A DNA stretch of 64,000 bases from Vogesella aquatica. GTDB lineage: Bacteria > Pseudomonadota > Gammaproteobacteria > Burkholderiales > Chromobacteriaceae. Shown one piece after another: positions 45,048 through 55,090 of the stretch. The notes below the pieces were generated by a model. It saw only the letters and a program-made list of their open reading frames with translations. It did not search any database and was not told the origin of the DNA. Within the stretch, counting starts at the first letter, position 1. Each line of letters opens with the position of its first letter. The stretch is from NCBI RefSeq assembly GCF_028548455.1, contig NZ_JAQQLF010000004.1:62001-126000 (forward strand). Direction: 5' to 3'. Both the position numbers and the translations under genes were made by a program.

Positions 45048-45689
45048 TCAGGGGGCCAGGCGGCTGCGGGCCCAGCTGGCGTCGGCAGCCAGCGTGTACA
45101 GCACGCGGTCGTGCAGGCGGCTGGGGCGGCCTTGCCAGAATTCGATACGGTCCGGCACGATGGCGTAGCCGCCCCAGTGCGGCGGGCGCGGTACCGACAG
45201 CGGGTGCTTCAGGCCAAAGCCGGCGGCACGGGTTACCAGCACGGTCTTGCTGTCGATCTCGGTACTCTGCTCGCTGGCCCAGGCGCCGATGCGGCTGGTG
45301 TAGGGGCGGCTGGCGAAGTAGGCGTCCGATACCTCGGGCGCCACTTGTGCCACGCGGCCTTCGATGCGTACCTGGCGTTCCAGCTCCGGCCAGAAGAAGG
45401 TCACCGCCACATAGGGGTTGGCCGCCAGCTGGCGGCCCTTGCGGCTAAGGTAGTTGGTGTAGAACACCAGTTGGCCGTTTTCCACGCCCTTGAGCAGCAC
45501 GATGCGTGCCGACGGGCGGCCGCTGTCATCTACCGTGGCGATGTGCATGGCGGTGGGTTCGTGCACCTGCGAGGCGATGGCTTCGTTCAGCCACACTTCA
45601 AACTGGGCTACCGCGTCCGGCAGGCAGTCGTCGGGCGACAGTTCTTTCTTGCTGTATTCGAGGCGGATATCGGCGAGGTTCAGCGACAT
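45048..45689 (-). CDS. pdxH: Pyridoxamine/pyridoxine 5'-phosphate oxidase
   Basis: FMN enzyme making pyridoxal 5'-phosphate, 213 residues. [23 protein letters not shown] and [39 protein letters not shown] are FMN-binding blocks, and the C-terminal dimerisation signature [17 protein letters not shown] is complete. The start [12 protein letters not shown] fits family length. It supplies cofactor for the many PLP enzymes nearby (metB, alaC, bioF, dsdA, racemase), though that is general rather than a local pathway. Confidence 0.96.
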   Translation of the reverse strand: MSLNLADIRLEYSKKELSPDDCLPDAVAQFEVWLNEAIASQVHEPTAMHIATVDDSGRPSARIVLLKGVENGQLVFYTNYLSRKGRQLAANPYVAVTFFWPELERQVRIEGRVAQVAPEVSDAYFASRPYTSRIGAWASEQSTEIDSKTVLVTRAAGFGLKHPLSVPRPPHWGGYAIVPDRIEFWQGRPSRLHDRVLYTLAADASWARSRLAP

Positions 45690-45891
45690 GGTCGGGCTCC
45701 ACAGGCAGTAGGGCGGCGTCGGCGCCGCACGAAATCGACAACCCGCCCGCTTTGCAGCGCAAACCGGGTGGGTCTTGCAAACAGCAAGGCTGCGGACGCC
45801 AGAACGGTGGGTGGCGGCGGGCCGTTATCTGCCTGCCGCGGTCTGGCCCTGCAGCCTGGTGCGGCGCAGGCGCCGCACGGGTTGGCCGCCA

Positions 45892-46782
45892 TCATACGCC
45901 GGTGGCTGCCGGCTGGCCCAGCTTATCGGCCAGGAAATCCACCAGCATGCGGATCTTGGGCGACAGCTGGCGCTTGTGCGGGTACAGCGCCCAGATGCCT
46001 TCTTCCGGTGGCTGCCAGGCGGTGAGCAGCGGCTGCAGCGCGCCGCTGGCCAGGTGCGCGGCCACGTAGTAGTCGGGCAGCTGCACGATGCCGTGGCCGG
46101 CCAGCGCGGCCTGGGTCAGCGCGTGGCCACTGTTGCAGCGCAGGCGGCCGTGTACGCGCAGCGGGCGGCGTTTGCCGTGTTCGCCGATGAACCAGTGCTC
46201 GTGGCTGCCCAGCAGGCAGTTGTGCTGCTCCAGCGCGGCCAGGGTGTGCGGCGTGCCGTGCGCGGCCAGGTAGGCCGGCGCGGCGCAGATGTGCAGGTGG
46301 CGGCCGGCCAGCCGGCGCGCGATCAGGCTGGAATCGGGCAGCTGGCCGATGCGGATGGCCAGGTCGTAGCCATCATGTACCAGGTCCAGCAGCTCGTTAC
46401 TGAGCTGCAGCTTGATGTCCAGCGCCGGGTAGCGCTGGCCGAACTGCAGCAGCAGCGGCGCGATATGGCTTTCGCCGTAGGCCAGCGGCGCGGTGACTTT
46501 CAGGCTGCCCTGTGGCGTGGATAGGTGCTGCGACACCGCGCGCTCGGCCTCGCCCAGCGAGTCCAGCAGCTGGCGGCAGTGCTGCAGGTAGAGCTGGCCG
46601 GTGTCGGTGAGCGTCACATGGCGGGTGGTGCGGTACAGCAGCTGGGTGCCCAGCCGCGCTTCCAGCCGCGTCAGCTGGCGGCTCACCTGTGATACCGACA
46701 GCCCCAGCGCCTGCGCGGCGCGGGTAAAGCTGCCGTGTTCCGCCACGGCGGCAAATTCGCACACCCCTTCCCATGCCAGCAT
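45892..46782 (-). CDS. LysR-family regulator divergent from frmA
   Basis: 296 residues. N-terminal winged helix GSFTRAAQALGLSVSQVSRQLTRLEARLGTQLLYRTTR (about 17-54), then an effector domain with SLKVTAPLAYGESHIAPLL and the CrgA-like segment YDLAIRIGQLPDSSLIARRL. It diverges from frmA across 98 bases. LysR control of frmA in this arrangement is known in other proteobacteria, so it probably senses formaldehyde or a related aldehyde, by inference. An inverted pair TTATTGCG (46782-46789) and CGCAATAA (46828-46835) lies in the gap. Confidence 0.86.
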   Translation of the reverse strand: MLAWEGVCEFAAVAEHGSFTRAAQALGLSVSQVSRQLTRLEARLGTQLLYRTTRHVTLTDTGQLYLQHCRQLLDSLGEAERAVSQHLSTPQGSLKVTAPLAYGESHIAPLLLQFGQRYPALDIKLQLSNELLDLVHDGYDLAIRIGQLPDSSLIARRLAGRHLHICAAPAYLAAHGTPHTLAALEQHNCLLGSHEHWFIGEHGKRRPLRVHGRLRCNSGHALTQAALAGHGIVQLPDYYVAAHLASGALQPLLTAWQPPEEGIWALYPHKRQLSPKIRMLVDFLADKLGQPAATGV

Positions 46783-46835
46783 TATTGCGCCCTGTAAAAA
46801 ATCATTTGCCGATAGCGTGGATTATCCCGCAATAA

Positions 46836-48008
<1,173 letters not shown>

Positions 48009-48018
48009 ACCACCGCCT

Positions 48019-48043
48019 TGCGGCCAACCTAGGGTTGGCCGCA
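48019..48043. repeat. Inverted pair of exact 11-mers in the frmA-fghA gap
   Basis: TGCGGCCAACC (48019-48029), TAG, GGTTGGCCGCA (48033-48043): two exact 11-base copies in opposite orientation with a 3-base loop, able to form a strong hairpin in the intercistronic RNA, without a T run. Confidence 0.9.
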
Positions 48044-48057
48044 GCCAGGAAACCACC

Positions 48058-48903
48058 ATGACGCTGGAACAGATCAGCTGCAACCGCAGCTTTGGCGGCG
48101 AGCACCGCCAGTACACCCACGCCTCGGCCGTGCTCGGCTGCAGCATGCGCTTTGCCGTCTACCTGCCGCCGGCGGCCCTGGCCGGCGCACGCGTGCCGCT
48201 GCTGTACTGGCTGTCCGGCCTGACCTGCAGCGACGAAAACTTCATGCAGAAAGCCGGCGCCCAGCGCGTGGCGGCCGAGCTGGGCATCGCCATTGTGGCG
48301 CCGGATACCAGCCCGCGTGGCGCGGCGGTGGCCGACGACCCGGCCTACGACCTGGGGCAGGGCGCGGGCTTTTACCTGAACGCCACCCAGGCGCCGTGGG
48401 CGGCGCACTACCGCATGTACGACTACGTCAGCCAGGAGCTGCCGGCCTTGCTGGCGGCCCACTTTGATTTTGGCCCCGCGGCCATTGCCGGCCACAGCAT
48501 GGGCGGCCACGGCGCGCTGCTGTGCGCGCTGAAACGGCCGCAGGATTACGTATCGGTATCGGCGTTCAGCCCGATTGCCCACCCGGTAAACGTGCCGTGG
48601 GGGCAGAAGGCGTTTGCCGCCTACCTGGGCGACGACCCCGCCGCCTGGCCGGCGTGGGACGCCAGCGTGCTGATGGCGGCGGCCAACCCTGCCACCGCGC
48701 TGCCGTGCCGGGTAGACGTGGGGCTGGCCGATGGCTTTCTCGATAGCCAGCTGCAGCCGCAGGCGCTGGAAGCGGCCGCGGCCAGCAGCGGCTACCCGCT
48801 GCAGCTGCACCGCCACGAGGGCTACGACCACAGCTACTACTTTGTGGCCAGCTTTATCGAGGCGCAGCTGCGCTTTCATGCAGCCTATCTGGCGCGTGCC
48901 TGA
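48058..48903 (+). CDS. fghA: S-formylglutathione hydrolase
   Basis: Serine esterase releasing formate and glutathione from S-formylglutathione, 281 residues. The nucleophile motif is AGHSMGGHGALL (GxSxG), with GLTCSDENF near the N-terminus and HEGYDHSYYF holding the catalytic His. It starts 49 bases after frmA, and the gap is almost entirely the decamer inverted pair. A 12-bp hairpin follows the stop. Confidence 0.95.
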   Translation: MTLEQISCNRSFGGEHRQYTHASAVLGCSMRFAVYLPPAALAGARVPLLYWLSGLTCSDENFMQKAGAQRVAAELGIAIVAPDTSPRGAAVADDPAYDLGQGAGFYLNATQAPWAAHYRMYDYVSQELPALLAAHFDFGPAAIAGHSMGGHGALLCALKRPQDYVSVSAFSPIAHPVNVPWGQKAFAAYLGDDPAAWPAWDASVLMAAANPATALPCRVDVGLADGFLDSQLQPQALEAAAASSGYPLQLHRHEGYDHSYYFVASFIEAQLRFHAAYLARA

Positions 48904-48920
48904 GTTTTCCTGCCATGTTT

Positions 48921-48948
48921 TGGCCACGATCAACGCTGATCGTGGCCA
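48921..48948 (+). terminator. Hairpin after fghA
   Basis: A perfect 12-bp stem (48921-48932 with 48937-48948, loop ACGC). No T run follows, so termination is likely but not certain. Confidence 0.6.
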
Positions 48949-49018
48949 GCCGCGCTGCCCCGCGCCAGGTTTTCGGCTAGAATAGCCCGTTTCCCAAAGC
49001 GGATTTTCCTTCGCCACC

Positions 49019-50272
49019 ATGCAGCTGGTAGCCATCGGACTCAACCACCATACCGCGCCCTTGTCGATACGCGAGCGGCTGGCCTTTCCTGCAGAAACCC
49101 TGCCGGACGCGCTGGCGCAGCTGGTGGATTCGCACGCCGCGCGGGAAGCCACCATTGTGTCCACCTGTAACCGCACCGAGCTGTACTGTGCCACGCAGCG
49201 CCCGGAAGACGCCCTGCGCTGGCTGGCCGGCTACCACGGGCTGACGCTGGACGAGGTACGCCCCTACCTGTACCTGCTGGACGCGCCGGAAACCGCGCGC
49301 CATGCCTTCCGCGTGGCCTCGGGTCTGGATTCCATGGTGCTGGGCGAAACGCAGATCCTGGGCCAGATCAAGGACGCGGTGCGTACCGCCGAGCGCGCCG
49401 GCACCCTGGGCAGCCTGCTCAACGGTTTGTTTCAGAAAACCTTTTCGGTGGCGAAAGATGTACGCAGCCAGACGGCGGTAGGCGCCAGCTCGGTGTCCAT
49501 GGCCGCAGCCGGGGTGAAGCTGGCCGAGCAGATTTTTGCCAGCGTCGGCGGGCTGAACGTGCTGTTCATCGGTGCCGGCGAGATGATCGAGCTGGTGGCT
49601 ACCCACTTTGCCGCGCGCCAGCCGGCGCTAATCACCGTGGCCAACCGCACGCTGGAACGCGGCCAACGTCTGGCCGAACAGTTTGGCGGCAACGCCATTA
49701 CCCTGTCCGAGCTGCCAGACCAGCTGCAGCGCTACGATGTGGTGGTGAGCTCCACCGCCAGCCAGCTGCCGATTATCGGCAAGGGCATGGTAGAGCGTGC
49801 CATCAAGGCGCGCCGCCACCGCCCCATGTTCATGCTGGACCTGGCCGTGCCGCGCGACATCGAGGCCGAGGTTGGCCGCATGGACGACGTCTACCTGTAC
49901 ACGGTAGACGACATCGCCGGCATTGTAGAGGTAGGCCACCAGGCGCGTAACCAGGCGGCAGAAGAGGCCGAGCTGATTATCGGCCACCGCGTGGCCGAGT
50001 TTACCGACTGGCTCAAGCGCCGCGAGTCGGTGCCGCTGATCCGCGCCCTGCGCGACGAAAGCGAACGTGTCCGCCGCCACGCACTGGAAGCGGCCATGAA
50101 GCAGCTGGCCCGTGGTGACAACCCCGAAAAAGTGCTGGAGGCGTTGTCCGTCCAGCTCACCAACAAACTGATGCACCCGCCGACGCAGGCGCTGTCTAGC
50201 GGCAGCGGCGCGGCGCACGACGCGCAGGTCGAGCTGATCGCGCGTTTGTATCGCTTATACCCGGAGCAGTAA
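49019..50272 (+). CDS. hemA: Glutamyl-tRNA reductase
   Basis: First enzyme of C5 tetrapyrrole synthesis, NADPH reduction of glutamyl-tRNA to glutamate-1-semialdehyde. The 417-residue protein has [16 protein letters not shown], the catalytic Cys in [10 protein letters not shown] (about residue 50), [14 protein letters not shown] and the NADPH loop [22 protein letters not shown] -10-like hexamer lies at 48978-48983. Its stop overlaps the prfA start by one base (TAATG), the classic hemA-prfA operon. Confidence 0.97.
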   Translation: MQLVAIGLNHHTAPLSIRERLAFPAETLPDALAQLVDSHAAREATIVSTCNRTELYCATQRPEDALRWLAGYHGLTLDEVRPYLYLLDAPETARHAFRVASGLDSMVLGETQILGQIKDAVRTAERAGTLGSLLNGLFQKTFSVAKDVRSQTAVGASSVSMAAAGVKLAEQIFASVGGLNVLFIGAGEMIELVATHFAARQPALITVANRTLERGQRLAEQFGGNAITLSELPDQLQRYDVVVSSTASQLPIIGKGMVERAIKARRHRPMFMLDLAVPRDIEAEVGRMDDVYLYTVDDIAGIVEVGHQARNQAAEEAELIIGHRVAEFTDWLKRRESVPLIRALRDESERVRRHALEAAMKQLARGDNPEKVLEALSVQLTNKLMHPPTQALSSGSGAAHDAQVELIARLYRLYPEQ

Positions 50273-51348
50273 TGAAACCGTCGATCGCGGCCAAACTCGC
50301 CCAGCTGGTAGAACGGCTGGAAGAGGTTACCCACCTGCTGGCAGCAGAAAACGCCACCGCCAATATGGACGCCTTCCGCAAGCTGACGCGCGAGCACGCC
50401 GAGCTGACCCCGGTGGTCGAAGCGTTCAACGCCTACCGCCAGTGCGAGGCCGACGTGGCCACCGCCAGCGAGCTGCTGGACGACCCGGACATGAAAGAGT
50501 TCGCCCTGGAAGAAATCGCCGCCGCCAAAGACAAGCTGGCCGCGCTGGACGTGGAGCTGCAAAAGCTGCTGCTGCCCAAAGACCCGAACGACGACAAGAA
50601 CATCTTCCTGGAGATTCGCGCCGGTACCGGTGGCGACGAGGCCGCGCTGTTTGCCGGCGACCTGCTGCGCATGTACACCCGCTTTGCCGAGCGTAACCGC
50701 TGGCAGGCCGAGATTGTGTCCGCCAGCGAGTCTGACCTGGGCGGCTACAAAGAGGTCATCGTGCGCCTGATCGGCCAGGGTGCGTACTCGCGCCTGAAGT
50801 TCGAGTCCGGCGGCCACCGCGTGCAGCGCGTGCCAGCCACCGAAACCCAGGGCCGCATCCACACCAGTGCCTGCACCGTGGCGGTGATGCCGGAAGCCGA
50901 CGAAATTGCCGAGGTGGTGCTGAACCCGGCCGACCTGCGTATCGATACCTACCGTGCCAGCGGCGCGGGTGGCCAGCACATCAACAAAACCGACTCGGCG
51001 GTGCGCATTACCCACCTGCCTACCGGCATTGTGGCCGAGTGCCAGGACGGCCGCTCGCAGCACGCCAACAAGGCCAGCGCCATGCAGGTGTTGGCCGCAC
51101 GTATCTACGATATCCAGCTGCGCGAGAAAAACCAGAAAGAAGCGGCCGAGCGCAAGAGCCTGATCGGCTCCGGCGACCGTTCCGAGCGCATCCGCACCTA
51201 CAACTACCCGCAAGGCCGCATTACCGACCACCGCATCAACCTGACGCTGTACAAGCTGGACTACGCCATGGACGGCGACCTGTACGAGCTGACCGATGCG
51301 CTGGTGGCCGAGCAACAGGCCGAGCTGCTGGCCCAGCTGGCCGAGTAA
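50272..51348 (+). CDS. prfA: Peptide chain release factor 1
   Basis: Recognises UAA and UAG stop codons and triggers peptide release. The 358-residue protein has the GGQ loop [25 protein letters not shown] and the stop-codon anticodon tripeptide region typical of RF1. The ATG overlaps the hemA stop. In many bacteria prmC, which methylates the GGQ Gln, follows; here a terminator follows instead, so prmC must lie elsewhere. Confidence 0.97.
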   Translation: MKPSIAAKLAQLVERLEEVTHLLAAENATANMDAFRKLTREHAELTPVVEAFNAYRQCEADVATASELLDDPDMKEFALEEIAAAKDKLAALDVELQKLLLPKDPNDDKNIFLEIRAGTGGDEAALFAGDLLRMYTRFAERNRWQAEIVSASESDLGGYKEVIVRLIGQGAYSRLKFESGGHRVQRVPATETQGRIHTSACTVAVMPEADEIAEVVLNPADLRIDTYRASGAGGQHINKTDSAVRITHLPTGIVAECQDGRSQHANKASAMQVLAARIYDIQLREKNQKEAAERKSLIGSGDRSERIRTYNYPQGRITDHRINLTLYKLDYAMDGDLYELTDALVAEQQAELLAQLAE

Positions 51349-51378
51349 GACCGCGCGGCCAACAGGCTGCCGCGATAA

Positions 51379-51415
51379 AAAACACCCCTTTGCGCCCGGC
51401 ACACAGGGGTGTTTT
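51379..51415 (+). terminator. Intrinsic terminator after hemA-prfA
   Basis: An 11-bp perfect stem AAAACACCCCT (51379-51389) with 51405-51415, loop of 15, ending in TTTT. Confidence 0.8.
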
Positions 51416-51500
51416 GCATGGGGCACGCGGTGTGGACGCGATGTGGCGGGCAGGGCACACCGCAGCGGTTTTATGCGGTGCTAGTCCATCCGATATTGTT

Positions 51501-51528
51501 TTTCAATATATTTAATAATATATTGAAA
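51501..51528. promoter_or_regulatory. AT-rich 28-bp inverted repeat, candidate operator
   Basis: TTTCAATATA (51501-51510) and TATATTGAAA (51519-51528) are exact inverse copies around TTTAATAA. The stretch is extremely AT-rich in a GC-rich window and ends 26 bases before the small membrane-protein start. It resembles operators of ArsR/BigR-type sulfur sensors, which often control such genes; binding is inferred. Confidence 0.7.
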
Positions 51529-51554
51529 GGGTATCTCATCAAAAGGTGGCCATC

Positions 51555-51758
51555 ATGTTCCAACGCAATATTGGTAGTACCGAGCGTGTCATCCGTATCG
51601 TCGCCGGGCTGGCTATTACCGCCCTGGCCTTTGTCGGCCCGCAAACGCCGTGGGCACTGCTGGGCCTGGTGCCGCTGGCTACCGGCCTGATGGGCTGGTG
51701 CCCGCCGTATGCCATTTTTGGCATCAACACCTGCAAGCTGCCACCCAAGCAAGACTAA
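51555..51758 (+). CDS. Small DUF2892 membrane protein (YgaP C-terminal-like)
   Basis: 67 residues. MFQRNIGSTERVIRIVAGLAI and GLVPLATGLMGWCPPYAIFGINTC match the DUF2892 unit, two membrane helices with a Gly-Trp-Cys-Pro motif, seen fused to rhodanese in YgaP. Here no rhodanese part is present. AAAAGG lies eight bases before the ATG at 51555. Such proteins are linked to sulfur or sulfide metabolism. It stands alone between two terminators with its own palindromic control element. Confidence 0.85.
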   Translation: MFQRNIGSTERVIRIVAGLAITALAFVGPQTPWALLGLVPLATGLMGWCPPYAIFGINTCKLPPKQD

Positions 51759-51788
51759 GCCTGGGTAGATAAGCCCGGGTAGCAATGA

Positions 51789-51816
51789 AAAACGCGAGGC
51801 AGATGCCTCGCGTTTT
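51789..51816. terminator. Bidirectional terminator between DUF2892 gene and rlpA
   Basis: A perfect 12-bp stem (51789-51800 with 51805-51816, loop AGAT) with A- and T-rich edges serves both converging genes. Confidence 0.9.
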
Positions 51817-51835
51817 GTTTTGGCCTGCGCACAGG

Positions 51836-52696
51836 CTAACGGGTGATCACCGGTGGCACATCCAGCGCCAGCGCGGCCTGGATGGCATCGTCGTCTTCAT
51901 GGAAGGGGCCGATGCGGACACGGTACAGACCCTGCTGGTTCACTATGGCCAGCTTGTCGTTATAACTGCTGGCTTCCTCGCGCATCAGCTGCTTGAGCTG
52001 TGCTTCGGCAGTGGCCAGGCGGTCGTAAGCACCCAGCTGCAGGAAGTAGGGCTCGCCGTTGTTATCCGGCTTTTGCAGTGCGGCCGGCTTGGTGGCAATG
52101 CGGTCACTGCCTTCCACCGGAAACACGCGCTCTACCACGACGCTGCCAGAACCGCTGCGCACGATATTCAGCTTGTGGGCTGCGGCGTAGCTCAGGTCCA
52201 TCAGGCGGCTTCTATGAAACGGGCCGCGGTCGTTAATGCGCACAATGACGGATTCGCCATTCTTCACATTGGTTACCCGGGCATAGCTCGGGATGGGTAG
52301 CGTCGGGTGCGCCGCCGTCATGGCGAACATGTCGTAGCGCTCGCCAGAGCTGGTCTTGCGACCGTGAAACTGCTTGCCGTACCACGAGGCCTTGCCAGTC
52401 TGGCGATAAGGCTTCTCGGAGGGGTCCGGGCGGAAACTCATGCCCAGTGCCGAGTACGGTTTGTTGGCCGAAGCAATCAGTGGTTCCGATTGCGGGATGG
52501 CATCTGGCACCAGGTCCAGATTGACCGGAATCCGGTCTGCCGGGCCGTCGTTCTGGAAAAAAGCCCCAGTATTACTGCCCGGTTTCTTCACATTGGCCTT
52601 GGCAGACTGCGTCGCAGTTGCCGGCCTGACAGTGGTACAAGCTACCAGAAAAATGCTGGCACACACGAGCCACAGCCATCGGTAAAAAGGTTTCAT
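51836..52696 (-). CDS. rlpA: Septal ring lytic transglycosylase RlpA-like lipoprotein
   Basis: Outer-membrane lipoprotein acting on peptidoglycan, 286 residues. Lipobox-type signal peptide ending VACTT (Cys about 20). A double-psi beta-barrel follows (about 100-195), with GKASWYGKQFHGRKTSSGERYD and VIVRINDRGPFHRSRLMDLSYAAA, holding the catalytic Asp-Arg-Gly region. A SPOR domain is C-terminal (YFLQLGAYDRLATAEAQLKQL to VRIGPF), which binds denuded septal glycan. No pbpA/rodA or dacA neighbours are present, unlike in many bacteria. Confidence 0.92.
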   Translation of the reverse strand: MKPFYRWLWLVCASIFLVACTTVRPATATQSAKANVKKPGSNTGAFFQNDGPADRIPVNLDLVPDAIPQSEPLIASANKPYSALGMSFRPDPSEKPYRQTGKASWYGKQFHGRKTSSGERYDMFAMTAAHPTLPIPSYARVTNVKNGESVIVRINDRGPFHRSRLMDLSYAAAHKLNIVRSGSGSVVVERVFPVEGSDRIATKPAALQKPDNNGEPYFLQLGAYDRLATAEAQLKQLMREEASSYNDKLAIVNQQGLYRVRIGPFHEDDDAIQAALALDVPPVITR

Positions 52697-52732
52697 GACC
52701 TCTCCTTATGCTGTTGTGCCAACCGTGAATTG

Positions 52733-53197
52733 CTAAATCCCTCCGGCAAAACCATGCTGGCGCCAGGCTTCGAATACGAGCACGGCGACGGCGTTGGAGA
52801 GATTCAAGCTGCGCGATTCGGGCTGCATGGGCAGCCTAACCCGCTGTTCCGTCGGCAGGGTTGCCACAATATCTGCTGGCAAGCCGCGGGATTCGGGGCC
52901 GAAAAGCAATACATCGCCGGGTTGGAAGGCGATGTGGTCGTGCCGCGTGGCACCTTTGGTGGTGGCTGCAAAGATTCTGCGGCCAGCCAGGTGGGCCAGA
53001 CAGGCTTCCCAGTTCTCGTGAACCACCATGCGCGCGTACTCGTGATAATCGAGCCCGGCACGCTTCAGTTTGGCGTCCTCAAGCGGAAAACCCAGCGGTT
53101 TGACCAAGTGCAATTCACAGCCGGTGTTGGCACAGAGTCGAATAATATTGCCTGTATTAGGCGGTATTTCCGGCTGGTAGAGAACAACGGTAAACAT
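52733..53197 (-). CDS. trmL: tRNA (cytidine(34)-2'-O)-methyltransferase
   Basis: SPOUT-fold methyltransferase for the wobble base of tRNA-Leu, 154 residues. [26 protein letters not shown] is the N-terminal signature; [10 protein letters not shown] and [24 protein letters not shown] form the knotted SAM-binding part. The ATG at 53195-53197 gives family length; the 14 upstream codons in frame are not conserved. It follows comF on the minus strand by 38 bases. Confidence 0.95.
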   Translation of the reverse strand: MFTVVLYQPEIPPNTGNIIRLCANTGCELHLVKPLGFPLEDAKLKRAGLDYHEYARMVVHENWEACLAHLAGRRIFAATTKGATRHDHIAFQPGDVLLFGPESRGLPADIVATLPTEQRVRLPMQPESRSLNLSNAVAVLVFEAWRQHGFAGGI

Positions 53198-53235
53198 CGT
53201 TGCGGGTCGAATATTCCAATGAATCAACAGGTTGG

Positions 53236-53964
53236 TCAAGCTTGACGAGCAATGGCCCTGGCCAGCACCCAGGCATCTACCTGTTTTGCCCCTGATTTTC
53301 TCAGGGTTTTGGCCAGGGAATGCAGGGTGGCGCCGGTACTGGCGACATCGTCCACAATGGCGATATGAAGCCCGTCACAGCGGCGTTTTACGCCGAAGGC
53401 ATCGCGTACGTTTTTCAGCCTTTCGCGGCGGTTCAGGGCGGCTTGGCTGTCCGTGTTGCGTTTGCGCCAACACAGCTGGTCGTCAAATCGGACGCGCATT
53501 GTATCAGCCAGCGCGTGCGCCAGGGCATCTGGCAAGTTAAAGCCCCGTTGGCGCAGCCGCGCCTCAGCCAGCGGCACGGGGACGACCAGGTCGGGCTGGT
53601 AGTAGCCGGCACTGCCTTGTGCGTGCTGCAGTGCTTGCGGCATCAGGCTGGCCAGCACGCCTTGCAGTGCGGGTGACGGGGCGTACTTGCAGCGTGTGAT
53701 CAGGCCTTCCAGCGGGTAGTCGTAATCGTAGGCACTGTACAGGTGGCTAAAGGCGGGGTGCTTGCCCTGGCAGTCGCCGCAGGGGGCCTGGGCACTGGCA
53801 GCGGGGGCCTGGCATATCGGGCAGCGATGGCCCGGGCGCCATGGCAGCTGCTGGCGGCAGGGCTGGCATAAGCCGTGACGGGTGGCACGTTGGCCGCACA
53901 ATTGGCAGTGCTGTTCAAATAATGGGCAGCTGTCAATTATGTGTCTGCACAGGTTTGACAGCAT
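53236..53964 (-). CDS. comF: ComF-family competence/phosphoribosyltransferase-like protein
   Basis: 242 residues. An N-terminal double zinc ribbon ([17 protein letters not shown] and CPICQAP...CGDC, about residues 20-65) precedes a phosphoribosyltransferase-type domain with the PRPP motif [21 protein letters not shown] and [16 protein letters not shown]. ComF is needed for natural transformation in Gram-positives and Haemophilus, where the relative aids DNA uptake or processing. Its presence fits, but does not prove, natural competence and is relevant to the uptake-like repeats. It is divergent from bioB. Confidence 0.92.
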   Translation of the reverse strand: MLSNLCRHIIDSCPLFEQHCQLCGQRATRHGLCQPCRQQLPWRPGHRCPICQAPAASAQAPCGDCQGKHPAFSHLYSAYDYDYPLEGLITRCKYAPSPALQGVLASLMPQALQHAQGSAGYYQPDLVVPVPLAEARLRQRGFNLPDALAHALADTMRVRFDDQLCWRKRNTDSQAALNRRERLKNVRDAFGVKRRCDGLHIAIVDDVASTGATLHSLAKTLRKSGAKQVDAWVLARAIARQA

Positions 53965-54024
53965 CGGTCGGCTCCCGCAAGATTCGTTTCATGTTTTTAC
54001 TCTAATGACGAGCGATTGCCCACC

Positions 54025-55008
54025 ATGAACCAGGCCACCATCCAATTTACCCGCCCTGCTACGCCGCACGCGGAAACCACGCTGTGGTCACAGGCCGAGA
54101 TCGAGGCACTGTACGACCTGCCGTTCATGGAGCTGGTATTCCGCGCCGCCGAGGTACACCGCCAGCATTTCGACCCCAGCCGCGTGCAGCTGTCCACGCT
54201 GGTTTCCATCAAGACCGGCGGCTGTCCGGAGGACTGCGGCTACTGCCCGCAGTCGGTGCACCACGATACCCCGGTAGAAAACCAGCCGATGATGACGGTG
54301 GACGAGGTGGTGGAAGCCGCGCGCAACGCCAAGGCCAACGGTGCAGGCCGCTTCTGCATGGGCGCCGCCTGGCGTGGCCCGAAAGATGCCGACCTGGAAA
54401 AAACCCTGGACATGGTGCAGCAAGTCAAAGCGCTGGGCCTGCAGACCTGCGCCACCTTTGGCTTGCTGAAAGACGGCCAGGCGGAAAAGCTGAAAGACGC
54501 CGGCCTGGACTTCTACAACCACAACCTGGATACCGCACCGGACAAGTACGCCGACATCATCCAGACCCGCGAGTACGAAGACCGCCTGGACACGCTGGGC
54601 AAGGTGCGCGGTGCTGGCTTGTCGGTATGCTGTGGCGGCATTGTGGGCCTGAACGAAACCCGCGAGCAGCGCGCCGGGCTGATTTTGCAGCTGGCCAACC
54701 TGGAACCGCAGCCGGAATCGGTGCCGGTCAATAACCTGGTGAAAGTCAGCGGCACGCCGCTGGACGATGCCGACGCGCTGGACTGGACCGAATTCGTGCG
54801 CACCATCGCCGTGGCGCGCCTGACCATGCCCAAGAGCTATGTCCGCCTGTCGGCCGGCCGCCGCGAGATGCTGGAAGCCATGCAGGCGCTGTGCTTCCTG
54901 GCCGGTGCCAACTCCATTTTCTACGGCGACAAGCTGCTCACCACCGGCAACCCGGATGTGGACGCCGACCGCGCGCTGATGGACAAGCTGGGGCTGCAGC
55001 CTTTATAA
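54025..55008 (+). CDS. bioB: Biotin synthase
   Basis: Radical-SAM enzyme inserting sulfur into dethiobiotin, 327 residues. The 4Fe-4S motif is [13 protein letters not shown] (CxxxCxxC), followed by VSIKTGG before it and conserved [19 protein letters not shown] and [15 protein letters not shown], which bear the remaining cluster ligands. ATG at 54025; a TTG further upstream in frame at 54016 is less likely. A terminator at 55037 and a decamer lie before bioF, so the two genes may be partly uncoupled. Confidence 0.97.
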   Translation: MNQATIQFTRPATPHAETTLWSQAEIEALYDLPFMELVFRAAEVHRQHFDPSRVQLSTLVSIKTGGCPEDCGYCPQSVHHDTPVENQPMMTVDEVVEAARNAKANGAGRFCMGAAWRGPKDADLEKTLDMVQQVKALGLQTCATFGLLKDGQAEKLKDAGLDFYNHNLDTAPDKYADIIQTREYEDRLDTLGKVRGAGLSVCCGGIVGLNETREQRAGLILQLANLEPQPESVPVNNLVKVSGTPLDDADALDWTEFVRTIAVARLTMPKSYVRLSAGRREMLEAMQALCFLAGANSIFYGDKLLTTGNPDVDADRALMDKLGLQPL

Positions 55009-55036
55009 GCAGGGCCTTGTCCCGAACAATGTTCCG

Positions 55037-55065
55037 AGCACCTGCTTTGCCCAGGTGCTTTTTTT
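55037..55065 (+). terminator. Intrinsic terminator between bioB and bioF
   Basis: AGCACCTG (55037-55044) pairs with CAGGTGCT (55052-55059), followed by a T run to 55065. Because bioF starts 26 bases further on, this may be an attenuator or bioF may have its own promoter. Confidence 0.8.
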
Positions 55066-55090
55066 ATGTACTGCCAGAAAGGTTGGCCGC

